Assembly: GCA_036563505.1 (NCBI GenBank) | Contig: DATCMH010000002.1 | Location: 248,001-312,000, forward strand | Direction: 5' to 3' | DNA from: DATCMH01 sp036563505 | Lineage (GTDB): Bacteria > Pseudomonadota > Alphaproteobacteria > Rhizobiales > Beijerinckiaceae | Length of the DNA stretch: 64,000 bases | Shown here: positions 31,426-41,512 of the stretch, piece after piece | How the letters are laid out: every line of letters begins with the position of its first letter | Numbering within the stretch: position 1 is the first letter of the stretch | Made by a program: the position numbers and the translations under genes | The notes under the pieces: generated by a model | What the model saw: only the letters and a program-made list of their open reading frames with translations | Databases searched by the model: none | Told to the model about the DNA's origin: nothing

Positions 31426-33951
31426 TCACTCCCCCGCTTCGACGGCGCGGGGACGCCGGGCCGACGGGCGCGCCGCATGGCTCGAGCGCTCGGCGATGGC
31501 CTCGGCGATGTTGTCGAGGGCTTGGCCCACCGGATCGAGGCCGCGGACCTCGAGCGATCCGGGCCCGAGCGCCGGGATTATGTTCTCCGCGGTGAGGCGT
31601 TGGAAAACCGCGAAATTGAGCTCGCTCTGCACGCGCGCCTGAAAGTCGACGTCCGGCACGAATGAGACCAGCTCGAACTCGAGGAAGGTCTCGCCGATCT
31701 TCTTGAAGAACACCCGCGGCGGCGGCTCGCGCAGCACGTCGGCGTGGTCCTTGGCGCATTGTACCAGGAGTTCGGCCGCCCGGGCCGGATCGGCGTTGCG
31801 CAGCACGTTGACCGCGATCACGACGCGGCCGACGCGGTCGCCCCGCACCCGGTTCTTCACCACGCCGGAGATCAGGTTGGAGTTCGGCACGATGATGGTC
31901 GAGCGGTCGAAAGTCTCGATCTCGGTGGCGCGCACGTTGATGCGCCTCACATGCCCCTCGCCGTCGCCCACCACCACGAGGTCGCCGACCCGGATCGGGC
32001 GCTCCCACAGGAGGATCAGCCCCGAGACGAAGTTGTTGACGATGGATTGCAGGCCGAAGCCGATGCCGACGGAAAGGGCGCCGGCGACGATGGCGATCTT
32101 CTCCAGCGACAGGCCGAGATAGGAGAAGGAAACGGCGCCGGCGATGATGAAGCCGAGATAGCCGAAGACGGTGAGGATGGAGTTGCGCAGGCCCGCGTCG
32201 AGGTCGGTCGCGGGCAGGTAGGCCGAGTCGAGCCAGCGCTGCACCACGCGGGTCGCGAAAACGATGCCGGCGAAGAGCGCCAGCGCGATCGCGATGGAGG
32301 AGAGCGAGATCGTGACGTCGCCGATCTTGAAGCCGAAGAAGGCGGCGCGAACCTGCGAGAGCAGGTCCGTGGACTCCACGCCCCAGGGGGCGAGCGCCAG
32401 GAGCGCCGTCGCGGTGATGAGCATCACGCGGGCGAGACCCGTGCCGAGCACGCCGATCTGCGCCAGCGACTTGCGGCGCAGGCCCGTATTGGCCTGGAGC
32501 GTCGTCGCGATCCGGGTCTGGCCCTTGAGGGTCCCGCCGATGAACTCGTCGACGAGGCGCGTGCCGAAGAAGAGGAGCGCCGCCAGGATCGCGAGCCAGA
32601 CGATCTGGTCGACCAGGAACGAGGCGAAGGCGACGTAGCCGACGAGCGCCGCGCCGAGCACCGCGACGACCGCCGTCCAGCCCAGGGTGCGCAGCGGCCC
32701 GCCGATCTCGGCCTCGGTCGGCACGTAGGGCCCGAGGCATTCCTCTTCGGTGCTCGACGTGGACGCGAAACGGCGAAGCAGTTCGGCGAGGACCAGCGCG
32801 ACGAGAACGGCGAAGACCCCTCGGGTCGCGACCGTGAAGGTGAGCGCGGCGGCGATCGCCTGATTGACCGCCTCGATCGCCTTGCTCACCGCCACGAGCG
32901 ACGCGCCGAGCACGAGGAACTTGACCGTGCGGGCGGCCGCGGCGTCGCTCAGCTTGACGAGGCGCCAAGTCGGCCGCTCGGGGGCGATGAGGGCGTGGAG
33001 GAGCGCCTGCGCGAAGGCGACGAAGGCGAGCCCACCGAGGATTGTGCCTGCCACCGGCGCGAGGCGCTGGGGCAGGAAGCCCACCGCCTTGAGGGCGGCG
33101 TAGACCGCGAAGCTGCCGGCCACCGCGGGGACCGTGCCAAGCAGCAGGATGCCGAGCGCCGCGAGCAGCTTGTGGCGCTGCGACGGCTCGAGGACGGCCG
33201 GATCGCGCGTGACGAGGCGCGGGATGATGTGGCGGCGGCCGACGTAGAGGGCGAGCGCCAAGCCCATGGACAGGCCGAGCAGCGCGAGGGCGCCGAATGA
33301 CGAATTGGCCCGGACGCGATCCATCCAGGAGCCGGCCACGACGTTAAGCGCGGCGAAGTCCCGCGGCAGGGTCGTGGCGACGCTCGTCCAGAGATCGGGG
33401 CTCAGCAGCCCCGAAGAGCGCTCGAAGAGGGCGCGCGCGAAACTGGCGCGCCGGCGGTCGCTGATTTGAGTGGTGAGCTGCTCCGACTGCACAAGGAGCG
33501 CACGGGCGAGGCGCTGCGTCTCATCGAGCTGCGTGACGGCGGTCTCTCGCTCGCCGCGGTCGCGGGCCACGTCCGAACCTTCGTCCTCCTCCTCGGGCTT
33601 GGGGCCGAGTTGGTCGAGGCGCGCCTTGGCGTCGTCGAGCTTCGGCCCGAGCTCCGCGATGAGGTCACGGATCGATTGGCTGACGGGATCGATCTGCTGG
33701 CGCAGGCTCTGGAGGTCGCCCTGCCCGAGGTCCGGGCGGCGCAGGGCCGCCTCTTTCTGATCGAGCTCCGCCTTCGCCGCGTCGAGCTTGGCGCGGGCGG
33801 CCTTGGTGTCGGCGGACACGATCGCGCGGGGTGTCGTGCCATCCGACGGGGTCTGCGCCGAAGCCGCCGAGAAAGCTGCCCCGATGCCGGCCGCGAGCAC
33901 GAGCGCGACGAGCAGGCCGGCGAGGCGGCCGATGGAGAACGCTTTGAACAC
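31426..33951 (-). CDS. Large mechanosensitive channel of the MscS/MscK type
   Basis: An 841-aa MscS-family channel that releases solutes on osmotic downshift. A signal peptide (about 1-32) is followed by a periplasmic coiled-coil domain (about 45-160, KLDAAKAELDQKEAAL) and about ten membrane helices. The conserved pore and C-terminal MscS domain follow: SIVNNFVSGLILLWERPIRV, then GDLVVVGDGEGHVRRINVRA and TIIVPNSNLISGVVKNRV. Start is a GTG at 33951 with GAAGGGG upstream. The size is typical of MscK/YbdG-like proteins with added N-terminal domains. It is followed at once by a CAP-domain lipoprotein gene. Confidence 0.93.
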   Translation of the reverse strand: MFKAFSIGRLAGLLVALVLAAGIGAAFSAASAQTPSDGTTPRAIVSADTKAARAKLDAAKAELDQKEAALRRPDLGQGDLQSLRQQIDPVSQSIRDLIAELGPKLDDAKARLDQLGPKPEEEDEGSDVARDRGERETAVTQLDETQRLARALLVQSEQLTTQISDRRRASFARALFERSSGLLSPDLWTSVATTLPRDFAALNVVAGSWMDRVRANSSFGALALLGLSMGLALALYVGRRHIIPRLVTRDPAVLEPSQRHKLLAALGILLLGTVPAVAGSFAVYAALKAVGFLPQRLAPVAGTILGGLAFVAFAQALLHALIAPERPTWRLVKLSDAAAARTVKFLVLGASLVAVSKAIEAVNQAIAAALTFTVATRGVFAVLVALVLAELLRRFASTSSTEEECLGPYVPTEAEIGGPLRTLGWTAVVAVLGAALVGYVAFASFLVDQIVWLAILAALLFFGTRLVDEFIGGTLKGQTRIATTLQANTGLRRKSLAQIGVLGTGLARVMLITATALLALAPWGVESTDLLSQVRAAFFGFKIGDVTISLSSIAIALALFAGIVFATRVVQRWLDSAYLPATDLDAGLRNSILTVFGYLGFIIAGAVSFSYLGLSLEKIAIVAGALSVGIGFGLQSIVNNFVSGLILLWERPIRVGDLVVVGDGEGHVRRINVRATEIETFDRSTIIVPNSNLISGVVKNRVRGDRVGRVVIAVNVLRNADPARAAELLVQCAKDHADVLREPPPRVFFKKIGETFLEFELVSFVPDVDFQARVQSELNFAVFQRLTAENIIPALGPGSLEVRGLDPVGQALDNIAEAIAERSSHAARPSARRPRAVEAGE

Positions 33952-34078
33952 GGTTGCAGCCCCTTCAGTCGGTCGTCGCGATCTTGGCCTGACGGCTCTG
34001 AGCGCGTCAGTCGCGGATCAATACGGCGAAAAGCGGCCGCGGGGGAGCTTCAGGAGCGAGAGGGGCACGAAAACACGC

Positions 34079-34102
34079 GAAGGGCGGCTCGCGCCGCCCT
34101 TC
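34079..34102 (-). terminator. Hairpin terminator after the small membrane-protein gene
   Basis: Perfect 10-bp stem GAAGGGCGGC / GCCGCCCTTC with loop TCGC, 28 bp downstream of the stop of the minus-strand gene at 34130. On the minus strand the stem is followed by GCGTGTTTTC, a weak T-run. Confidence 0.6.
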
Positions 34103-34129
34103 TGTTACTTTACCGGTCAGGACAGGCTT

Positions 34130-34459
34130 TTAGCGCTGCGGGGCGCCATACTGGTTGCCGCTGCTGCCGCTTCCGCCGCCGTTCGGCTCCGCGGTGCGAT
34201 TGGCCGGGGCCGGGTAGGCCGGGTTGGCCGAGGGCACCGAACGCGTGTTCGACGACGCGGTCGAACCCGTGCTCGACGGATCGCTCGACTGCCGGGACGA
34301 TTCCTGGCTCACCTGGGGGTTGTCCGAGCTGTTGGTCGCCCAGGTCATCAGGGAAACCATGTAGATGCCGAGCAGCACGAGGCTGCCGATCAGCACGTAG
34401 AAGACCGGGCGGCCCTTCGGCCCCTGGCGCACCCGTTCGTCGGGGACCATTCTTGGCAT
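34130..34459 (-). CDS. Small membrane-anchored hypothetical protein
   Basis: A 109-aa protein starting MPRMVPDERVRQGPKGRPVF (ATG at 34459, GGG-rich ribosome binding site). One membrane helix (about residues 20-42, VFYVLIGSLVLLGIYMVSLM) is followed by a Ser/Asn/Pro/Gly-rich tail without predicted fold. Similar short proteins occur in related alphaproteobacteria, but no function is known to me. It stands alone between hairpin and gene-free DNA. Confidence 0.7.
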   Translation of the reverse strand: MPRMVPDERVRQGPKGRPVFYVLIGSLVLLGIYMVSLMTWATNSSDNPQVSQESSRQSSDPSSTGSTASSNTRSVPSANPAYPAPANRTAEPNGGGSGSSGNQYGAPQR

Positions 34460-34830
34460 CGCGTACCCTTTCGCGTCCGCGCGGGGCATCGGCCCCGCTT
34501 CTCTTGGAAGGGCAACGCCCCGGCGAAAAGCCCGGTTCCGGCCCGCCAGTCTGTTCGGGTCGGGTCATTCGCCCCGTCCAGACCTGCCACTGACGCAGTC
34601 CACGTATTTGCCGGGGATCAAACCCGAGTCTCGGTCGTTGTCGGGAACGTCAGGGAACGCCCAGCGACAACGAGCCTCAAGGAGCCGAGGGATGATGCCC
34701 ACTTTCGACCCTCCGCGACCGGTGTAGCCTGCGACCTGATTCGCCGCGCCGCGTGCGGCCCGCGGGTCAGCCCGGGCCTTGTTTTCGCCGTTTTAGAACC
34801 GCCTTGGGTGGATGACCGCCAGGAGAGATC
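34460..34830. other. Gene-free interval 34460-34830
   Basis: 371 bp upstream of both a minus-strand small gene and the plus-strand GH2 gene. No supported gene or repeat was seen. It must hold divergent promoters; none stands out. Confidence 0.5.
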
Positions 34831-37581
34831 ATGCTCGACGCCCGCATCAGCCTCGACGGCACCTGGGACTTCCTCCACATCGCCGATGACCGCCTCTCGG
34901 GCCCTGCCGAAGTGCGCGAGATCACCGTGCCGAGCCCGTGGCAGGCCCAGTTCGCCGACCTGCGCATGCGGGCGGGAATCGGCATCTACCGTCGGACCGT
35001 GACGATCCCGGAGGCGTGGCTCTCGGACAGCGTATGGCTGCGATTCGGCGCGGTGTTCCACAACACCAAGGTGATCATCAACGGCGAGGTCGCCGGCAGC
35101 AACGAGGGTGGCTTCCTGCCCTTCGCCTTCGACGTCACACGCTTCCTCAAGGCCGGCGACAACGAGATCAAGGTTCGCGTCGACTCGCCGACCGACAACC
35201 CCGCGGAGTTCCCGGACTCCCCCTTCGCCGAGATCCCCTTCGGCAAGCAGAGCTGGTACGGCCCGCTGTCGGGGATCTGGCAGTCGGTTCTCCTCGAGCG
35301 GCGTATCCCCGACCACCTGACCCGCATCCGGCTCGTGCCGAACCGCGACACGGGCCGCGTCGCGGCCGGCGTGTTCTTCGCGCGCCCCCTCGCGGCCGCG
35401 ACGCAGATCGCCATCACGGTCACGGGTCCCTCGGGCGAGACGGTCGCCGCGCTGACCCGCGAGGCGCCGGCGGGCATCACGTCCATGCCCTTCGACTTCA
35501 CGGTCGAGGCGGTTGAATCCTGGTCCCCTGACACCCCGAACCTCTACGCCATTCGGGCAGAGATGCTGCGGGACGGCGAGACCGTCGATGACATCGCCGA
35601 CCGCTTCGGCTTCCGCACCATCGAGACCCGGGACGGCAAGCTCTACCTCAATGGCGAGCCGCTCTACCTGCGTGCGGCCCTCGACCAGGACTATTATCCC
35701 GACACGATCTGCACCGTACCCTCGGTGGAGTTCCTCGAGGACCAGTTCCGCAAGGCAAAGGAGCTCGGCCTCAACTGCCTGCGCTGCCACATCAAGGCAG
35801 CCGACCCGCGCTACTACGAGGTCGCGGACCGGATTGGCATTCTCATCTGGACGGAGCTGCCCAACGGCGGCATGGCGACCGACCGCTCGCGCGGGCGCAA
35901 GGAAAAGCTCCTCAAGGGCATCGTCGACCGCGACGGCAACCACCCGTCCATCATCATCTGGACGATCATCAACGAGAACTGGGGCGTTGACCTCGTCAAC
36001 GACGCCGACCACCGCGACTGGCTTAAGCGCACCTTCGCCTGGCTCAAGGCCTACGACCCGACGCGTCTCGTGGTCGACAACTCGCCGCTCGCCCCGTCCT
36101 TCCACGTCGAGTCCGACATCGCCGACTACCATTTCTACGCGGCGATCCCGGACCACCGGGACGAGTGGGACCAGTTCGTGGACGAGCTCTCAAACCGGGC
36201 ATCCTGGCTCTACTCGCCGCACGGCGACGCCGTGATCACCGGGCGCGAGCCCCTGATGTGCTCCGAGTTCGGCAACTGGGGCCTGCCCTATCCGAAAGAC
36301 CTGCGCGACGCGTCGGGCCAGGAACCCTGGTGGTTCGAGACGGGCCACGACTGGGGCGAGGGCGTGATGTACGCCCACGGCGTCGAGAACCGCTTCTCCG
36401 ACTGGTCCCTCGACCGGGTCTTCGGCGATCTGCGCCGCTTCGTCATCGCCGCGCAGTGGCAGCAGTTCCGGGCGCTCAAGTACCAGATCGAGGCGATGCG
36501 GCGGAAGCCGAGCCTCGCGGGCTATGTGATCACGGAGTTGCACGACTGCCATTGGGAGTCGAACGGGCTCCTCGACATGCGGCGCAACCCGCGCGTCTTC
36601 CACGAGCTGTTTCCCATCATCAACGCGGACACGGTGATCGTGCCCAAATGGGAGCGCCTGTCCTACTGGGGCGGCGAGACGGCCTCGATCGAGGTGGCGA
36701 TCGCCCATGGCGCCGGCCCGGTCCTCGACGGGGCGACGCTCGAGGTGCGCATCGGGGACACGTCGGAGGTCATCAGCCTGCCGCGGCTCGAGGCGCCCGT
36801 TGTGCAGAGCTTCGGATCCGTGTCGCTGCAGGTGCCCGCCGTCTCGGAGGCGACGCTGCGGCGTTTCCACTTCGTGCTGCGCACGAGCGACGGACGGGTC
36901 GTGGCTCAGAACCACCTCGACGCGTCGATCCACCCGGCCCGCAGCCGCCCGGCCCATGCCCGGCAGCTCGTCTGGTCTCCGGACGAGGACCTTCGCGAGC
37001 GCCTCAAGGCGCTGGGCTACGGCCAGGCCCGGGCGCTGGAGGAGGCCACGCTCGTCGTGGCGAAAACTCACAACGAGGCGATCGCCTCCCATGTCCGCAA
37101 GGGCGCGAGCTTCCTGCTCCTGCCGGAGAAGGACATGAGCCTCTATCCGTTCTTCCCGCACTGGCAGAACGTGAAGGTGCAGACCCGCGACGGGCAGCTC
37201 TGGCGCGGCGATTGGGCCTCGTCCTTCGCGTGGCTGCGGCGCCAGGGCCATTTCGCCCGCATGCCGGGCGGGCCGCTCCTCGACGAGACGATGGACCGGG
37301 TCCTGCCGGACTTCGTGATCTCCGGCTGCAACCTGCTCGACTTCCAGGCCCGGGTCTTCGCCGGCCTCGTCGTCGGCTGGATCCACAAGCCGGTGGCGAT
37401 CGGTGTCGAGCGCTCCTACGGCCGCGGACGGCTTGTCGCCTCGACCTTCCGCCTCAACCAGGACGCGCCGCTCGCCGACCCGACCGCGACGATGCTCCTC
37501 GACGGGCTGACCGAACTCAGCGTCGAGGCCCGCGCGCCGCGGCTCGAAGAGGCGATCCGGGCGGCCGAGGCGGCGGCGTAA
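34831..37581 (+). CDS. Glycoside hydrolase family 2 protein (beta-galactosidase/glucuronidase-like)
   Basis: Cytoplasmic glycoside hydrolase of 916 aa without a signal peptide. A sugar-binding jelly roll (about 1-170, LDGTWDFLHIADDR and GIGIYRRTVTIPEAW) is followed by an Ig-like domain (about 170-270) and a TIM barrel (about 275-600). The acid/base glutamate lies in SIIIWTIINENWG and the nucleophile in LMCSEFGNWG. The last 300 residues have no clear domain that I recognise. The ribosome binding site AGGAGAG is well placed. Specificity within GH2 cannot be read; beta-galactosidase, beta-mannosidase and beta-glucuronidase all belong here. Confidence 0.9.
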   Translation: MLDARISLDGTWDFLHIADDRLSGPAEVREITVPSPWQAQFADLRMRAGIGIYRRTVTIPEAWLSDSVWLRFGAVFHNTKVIINGEVAGSNEGGFLPFAFDVTRFLKAGDNEIKVRVDSPTDNPAEFPDSPFAEIPFGKQSWYGPLSGIWQSVLLERRIPDHLTRIRLVPNRDTGRVAAGVFFARPLAAATQIAITVTGPSGETVAALTREAPAGITSMPFDFTVEAVESWSPDTPNLYAIRAEMLRDGETVDDIADRFGFRTIETRDGKLYLNGEPLYLRAALDQDYYPDTICTVPSVEFLEDQFRKAKELGLNCLRCHIKAADPRYYEVADRIGILIWTELPNGGMATDRSRGRKEKLLKGIVDRDGNHPSIIIWTIINENWGVDLVNDADHRDWLKRTFAWLKAYDPTRLVVDNSPLAPSFHVESDIADYHFYAAIPDHRDEWDQFVDELSNRASWLYSPHGDAVITGREPLMCSEFGNWGLPYPKDLRDASGQEPWWFETGHDWGEGVMYAHGVENRFSDWSLDRVFGDLRRFVIAAQWQQFRALKYQIEAMRRKPSLAGYVITELHDCHWESNGLLDMRRNPRVFHELFPIINADTVIVPKWERLSYWGGETASIEVAIAHGAGPVLDGATLEVRIGDTSEVISLPRLEAPVVQSFGSVSLQVPAVSEATLRRFHFVLRTSDGRVVAQNHLDASIHPARSRPAHARQLVWSPDEDLRERLKALGYGQARALEEATLVVAKTHNEAIASHVRKGASFLLLPEKDMSLYPFFPHWQNVKVQTRDGQLWRGDWASSFAWLRRQGHFARMPGGPLLDETMDRVLPDFVISGCNLLDFQARVFAGLVVGWIHKPVAIGVERSYGRGRLVASTFRLNQDAPLADPTATMLLDGLTELSVEARAPRLEEAIRAAEAAA

Positions 37582-37582
37582 C

Positions 37583-37886
37583 CTCCTCCCCTCGTGGGAG
37601 AAGGTGCCCTCCGCAGGAGGGCGGATGAGGGGGTGCTTGGCGTAGGCTCGGGTGTCGGCGGCCCCCCTCACCCCCGCGCTGACGCGCTTGCTCGCACGGA
37701 ACGTGTCGTTCCGCGCGAGCCCTCTCCCCGCCAGCGGGGCGAGGAGGAACGCTCACGGCCCCATCCAACAGCCACGAACAGTGCCGAGGCCCGGCCGCCA
37801 TCACCTCTCCCCGCAGTGCGGGGAGAGGGCTTCGCCTGCGCACCGGCAGGCGAAGCAAGCGCGTTAGCGCGAAGGTGAGGGGGAGC
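37583..37886. repeat. GC-rich palindromic repeats (copy 5); fills the gap 37582-37944
   Basis: Two or three tandem units: CCTCCCCTCGTGGGAGAAGG with GCCCTCCGCAGGAGGGCGGA, then CCTCTCCCCGCCAGCGGGGC, CACCTCTCCCCGCAGTGCGG and GGGAGAGGGC with GCCTGCGCACCGGCAGGC. It lies between convergent genes (GH2 and the GH1-RmlD fusion). No gene in the 363-bp gap. Confidence 0.85.
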
Positions 37887-37944
37887 GGGGCGCAAGGCTC
37901 AAACGCTCAGACCGCCCCTTTCGGCCACAAGTCCGACGTGCCTT

Positions 37945-40125
37945 CTACTCCGCCGCGATGGCCCGGCCGCCCTGCACCCAGTCGACCTCACTGTCCTTGA
38001 AGAAGCGCGGCACAGCACCTTCGAGGGGCGGCAGGAGCAGGCCGCGCTCGCTCGATAGCGCGGTCGAGAGCACAGGCTCCGCGACCGGAGCCTCATCGAT
38101 CAACGCCCCGTCGAGGCCGCCCTCTCGGGCGATCCGCGCGGCGAAGTCACGCCAGGACAAACCTTCGCTCGGGTTGGCGAGGTGCCAGATCCCCTGCGCC
38201 CGATCGATGAGCAGATCGAGGGCCACGTGGATGAGGTCGGGGACGTAGGTCGGCGTGACCCTGTCCGGGCCGGGGGCGATCCGCTCCCCGCGGCTCAGGG
38301 CGTTGAGAACCTTCCAGGCGAAGTTATGCCGGTCCCAGGGGCCGAAGAAGGCAGCCGTGCGGATCACGAGCGCCTCGGGATGAGCCGCCAGCACGCGGCG
38401 TTCGGCCTCCGCCTTGCTCGCCCCGTAGACGCCCGCGGGATTGACGGCGTCGCTCTCGACGTAAGGAGCGCCTTTCATGCCGTCGAAGACGAGATCGGTG
38501 GAGAAGGTGAGGAAGGGGATGCCGGCCTCGGCGCAGGCCCGAGCCAAGGCCTCAGACCCAGCCGCGTTGGCCCGGAAGCAGGCGTCGGGCTCCCGCTCGG
38601 CGTCGGCCACGCGCACGTAGCCGGCAGCGTTCACCACCGCCCAGGGTTTGTGACAGGCCAGCGCCGTCCGGATGCTGTCCGGATCGGCGATGTCGAGTTC
38701 GGGCCGGCCCACGAGGTGGTGGTCGAGGCCGCGATGATCGCAGATTCGCGAGAAAGCCTGGCCGAGGGTGCCAGTGGCGCCTGTGATCATGAGCTGGCGC
38801 GGCTGGTCGACGAGGCGGCAGGCCGAGGCCTTGTGGACCGGGCGGTAGAAGCGGCCCTCCCGCTTCCACCAGCCGGCACGGTCCAGCACCGGATGTTCGA
38901 ACCGGCCGGTGGTCGCCAGCGCCTCGGCCGCGTGGGCGAGGGCCGTCTGCCGCGGCTCGGGGCCGCGCACGTCGAAGGGGCCCGCCTCGTAGACGCCGTT
39001 GCGCTCGGTGAGCAGCGTGTTCCAGTCCACGGTGCCGAAGAGCGACCAGATCGTCACCGCGCGGATGTCGGCGCCCTCAGATCGAACCGTCTCGGCCGCC
39101 TGCCAGACCTCGACGAGCCAGCGCAGCTGCTCGTCCCGGGTGCAGCCGTGATGGGCCTCCGTGACCGCGATCGGGCGGTGATACCGGTCCCAGACCTCGC
39201 GCAGGCGCGCGGCCGGTCCGATCTCGTTCGGAGGCAGATGGACGCGGACGGCCTCGGCGTCGGCATAGACGTGACGGCCGTTGCCGCCGTGATGATGCTC
39301 CGGATAGCGGTGCAGCCGTTCGTCGAGGAAGCGCTCGCTCGTGAGATAGTGGTTGATGCCGATGATGTCCGGCGCGGCGTCGCCCGCGTGGAAGAGCTCG
39401 AGGTCCGCCTGAGGCACGCCGGCGTCGATCAGGAAGGGCCAGAACGGGTGCTCGCGGTCGACCCGGCCGCAGAGCAGGTCGAAGGTGAGCCAACGCCGGT
39501 CGTTGTCGTGCTCGGCCTGGTAGGTCAGGAGCGGCGTCGAGAAAGTCTTGCCGAAATCGTCCGTCTGCACGAGCCCGGCGTCGGGACGCACCTCTCGGAT
39601 CGCGCGCATGGCGAGCACGGTTGCCTTGCACTCGTTGACGAGCGCCCGGAGGAAGGTGGGGTAGTCGCGGCCGTGCGGATACCAGTGGCCATAGAGCCCG
39701 GAGAAGCGGGCGGTCGTCAGCGGCTCGTTGACGGGCGTGTAGAGGTCGAGGTGCGGGTAGCGCGCGGCGACGTTCCGGGCGTGCCGGGCCAGCAGCTCCG
39801 GGAAGGCCGGATCGAGCATATCCGTATAGGGCGGGCCGCTGCCATGGTGGCACAGGCCGGCGATCGCCCGAATGCCGAGCTCCCGCAGCCGCGCGAAGCG
39901 GGTGTCGTGCCAGGTGAAGTCGGTTTCGTCCGGTGTATCGGGGGAGATCGTCTCCCAGAGGGCCGGGTAGCGCAGGGTGCGGATGCCGAGCGCCGCAACG
40001 CGGTCGAGATCGTCAAGGCGCGCGCTGTGACCTGTTTCGAGGCTCTGGTCACGGTAGTCGTCGCCGATCCGCGCGACGGTGCATTCGATCCCGCCCCACA
40101 GTTCCAGCGGCTTGCGTTCTGTCAT
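37945..40125 (-). CDS. GH1-like glycosidase fused to RmlD-type dTDP-4-dehydrorhamnose reductase
   Basis: A 726-aa two-domain protein. The first part (about 1-425) is a TIM barrel of GH1 type: LDLYTPVNEPLTTARFSG supplies the acid/base Glu (NEP) and PIAVTEAHHGC a Glu in the nucleophile position. The second part (about 445-720) is an extended SDR of the RmlD family: MITGATGTLGQAF, VNAAGYVRVADAE, TFSTDLVFDG and YGASKAEAE (the Tyr-x3-Lys pair), followed by RTAAFFGPWD. A glycosidase joined to a nucleotide-sugar reductase suggests coupling of glycan turnover and deoxysugar synthesis, but no activity is proven for such fusions as far as I know. AAGGAG precedes the ATG. Confidence 0.88.
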   Translation of the reverse strand: MTERKPLELWGGIECTVARIGDDYRDQSLETGHSARLDDLDRVAALGIRTLRYPALWETISPDTPDETDFTWHDTRFARLRELGIRAIAGLCHHGSGPPYTDMLDPAFPELLARHARNVAARYPHLDLYTPVNEPLTTARFSGLYGHWYPHGRDYPTFLRALVNECKATVLAMRAIREVRPDAGLVQTDDFGKTFSTPLLTYQAEHDNDRRWLTFDLLCGRVDREHPFWPFLIDAGVPQADLELFHAGDAAPDIIGINHYLTSERFLDERLHRYPEHHHGGNGRHVYADAEAVRVHLPPNEIGPAARLREVWDRYHRPIAVTEAHHGCTRDEQLRWLVEVWQAAETVRSEGADIRAVTIWSLFGTVDWNTLLTERNGVYEAGPFDVRGPEPRQTALAHAAEALATTGRFEHPVLDRAGWWKREGRFYRPVHKASACRLVDQPRQLMITGATGTLGQAFSRICDHRGLDHHLVGRPELDIADPDSIRTALACHKPWAVVNAAGYVRVADAEREPDACFRANAAGSEALARACAEAGIPFLTFSTDLVFDGMKGAPYVESDAVNPAGVYGASKAEAERRVLAAHPEALVIRTAAFFGPWDRHNFAWKVLNALSRGERIAPGPDRVTPTYVPDLIHVALDLLIDRAQGIWHLANPSEGLSWRDFAARIAREGGLDGALIDEAPVAEPVLSTALSSERGLLLPPLEGAVPRFFKDSEVDWVQGGRAIAAE

Positions 40126-40257
40126 CCACCGGACTCCTTGGCATCATCGAAGAGCGCCCAATCGTTGATCCTCGGCGGCCGAGGGTCACCTGAGCTCCAT
40201 CCCGCCGCGATCATCGAGGGCTAACCGGTGTTGTGGCGCCCGATAACGTTGGGAGGT

Positions 40258-40295
40258 CCCACGAACGGCCCCGTGTTGCTGGGGCAGTTCGTGGG
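40258..40295 (-). terminator. Strong hairpin after glf
   Basis: Stem CCCACGAAC / GTTCGTGGG continuing through one mismatch into GCCCC / GGGGC, loop GTGTTGCT. It lies 53 bp after the glf stop. No T-run follows on either strand, so it may be a Rho-assisted end or an RNA-stabilising structure. Confidence 0.45.
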
Positions 40296-40347
40296 GGCGC
40301 GGCGTCAACTCTTTCGATGATGGTTTCGATCCAGATCGCGTCGCGAA

Positions 40348-41502
<1,155 letters not shown>

Positions 41503-41512
41503 GAAACAAACC

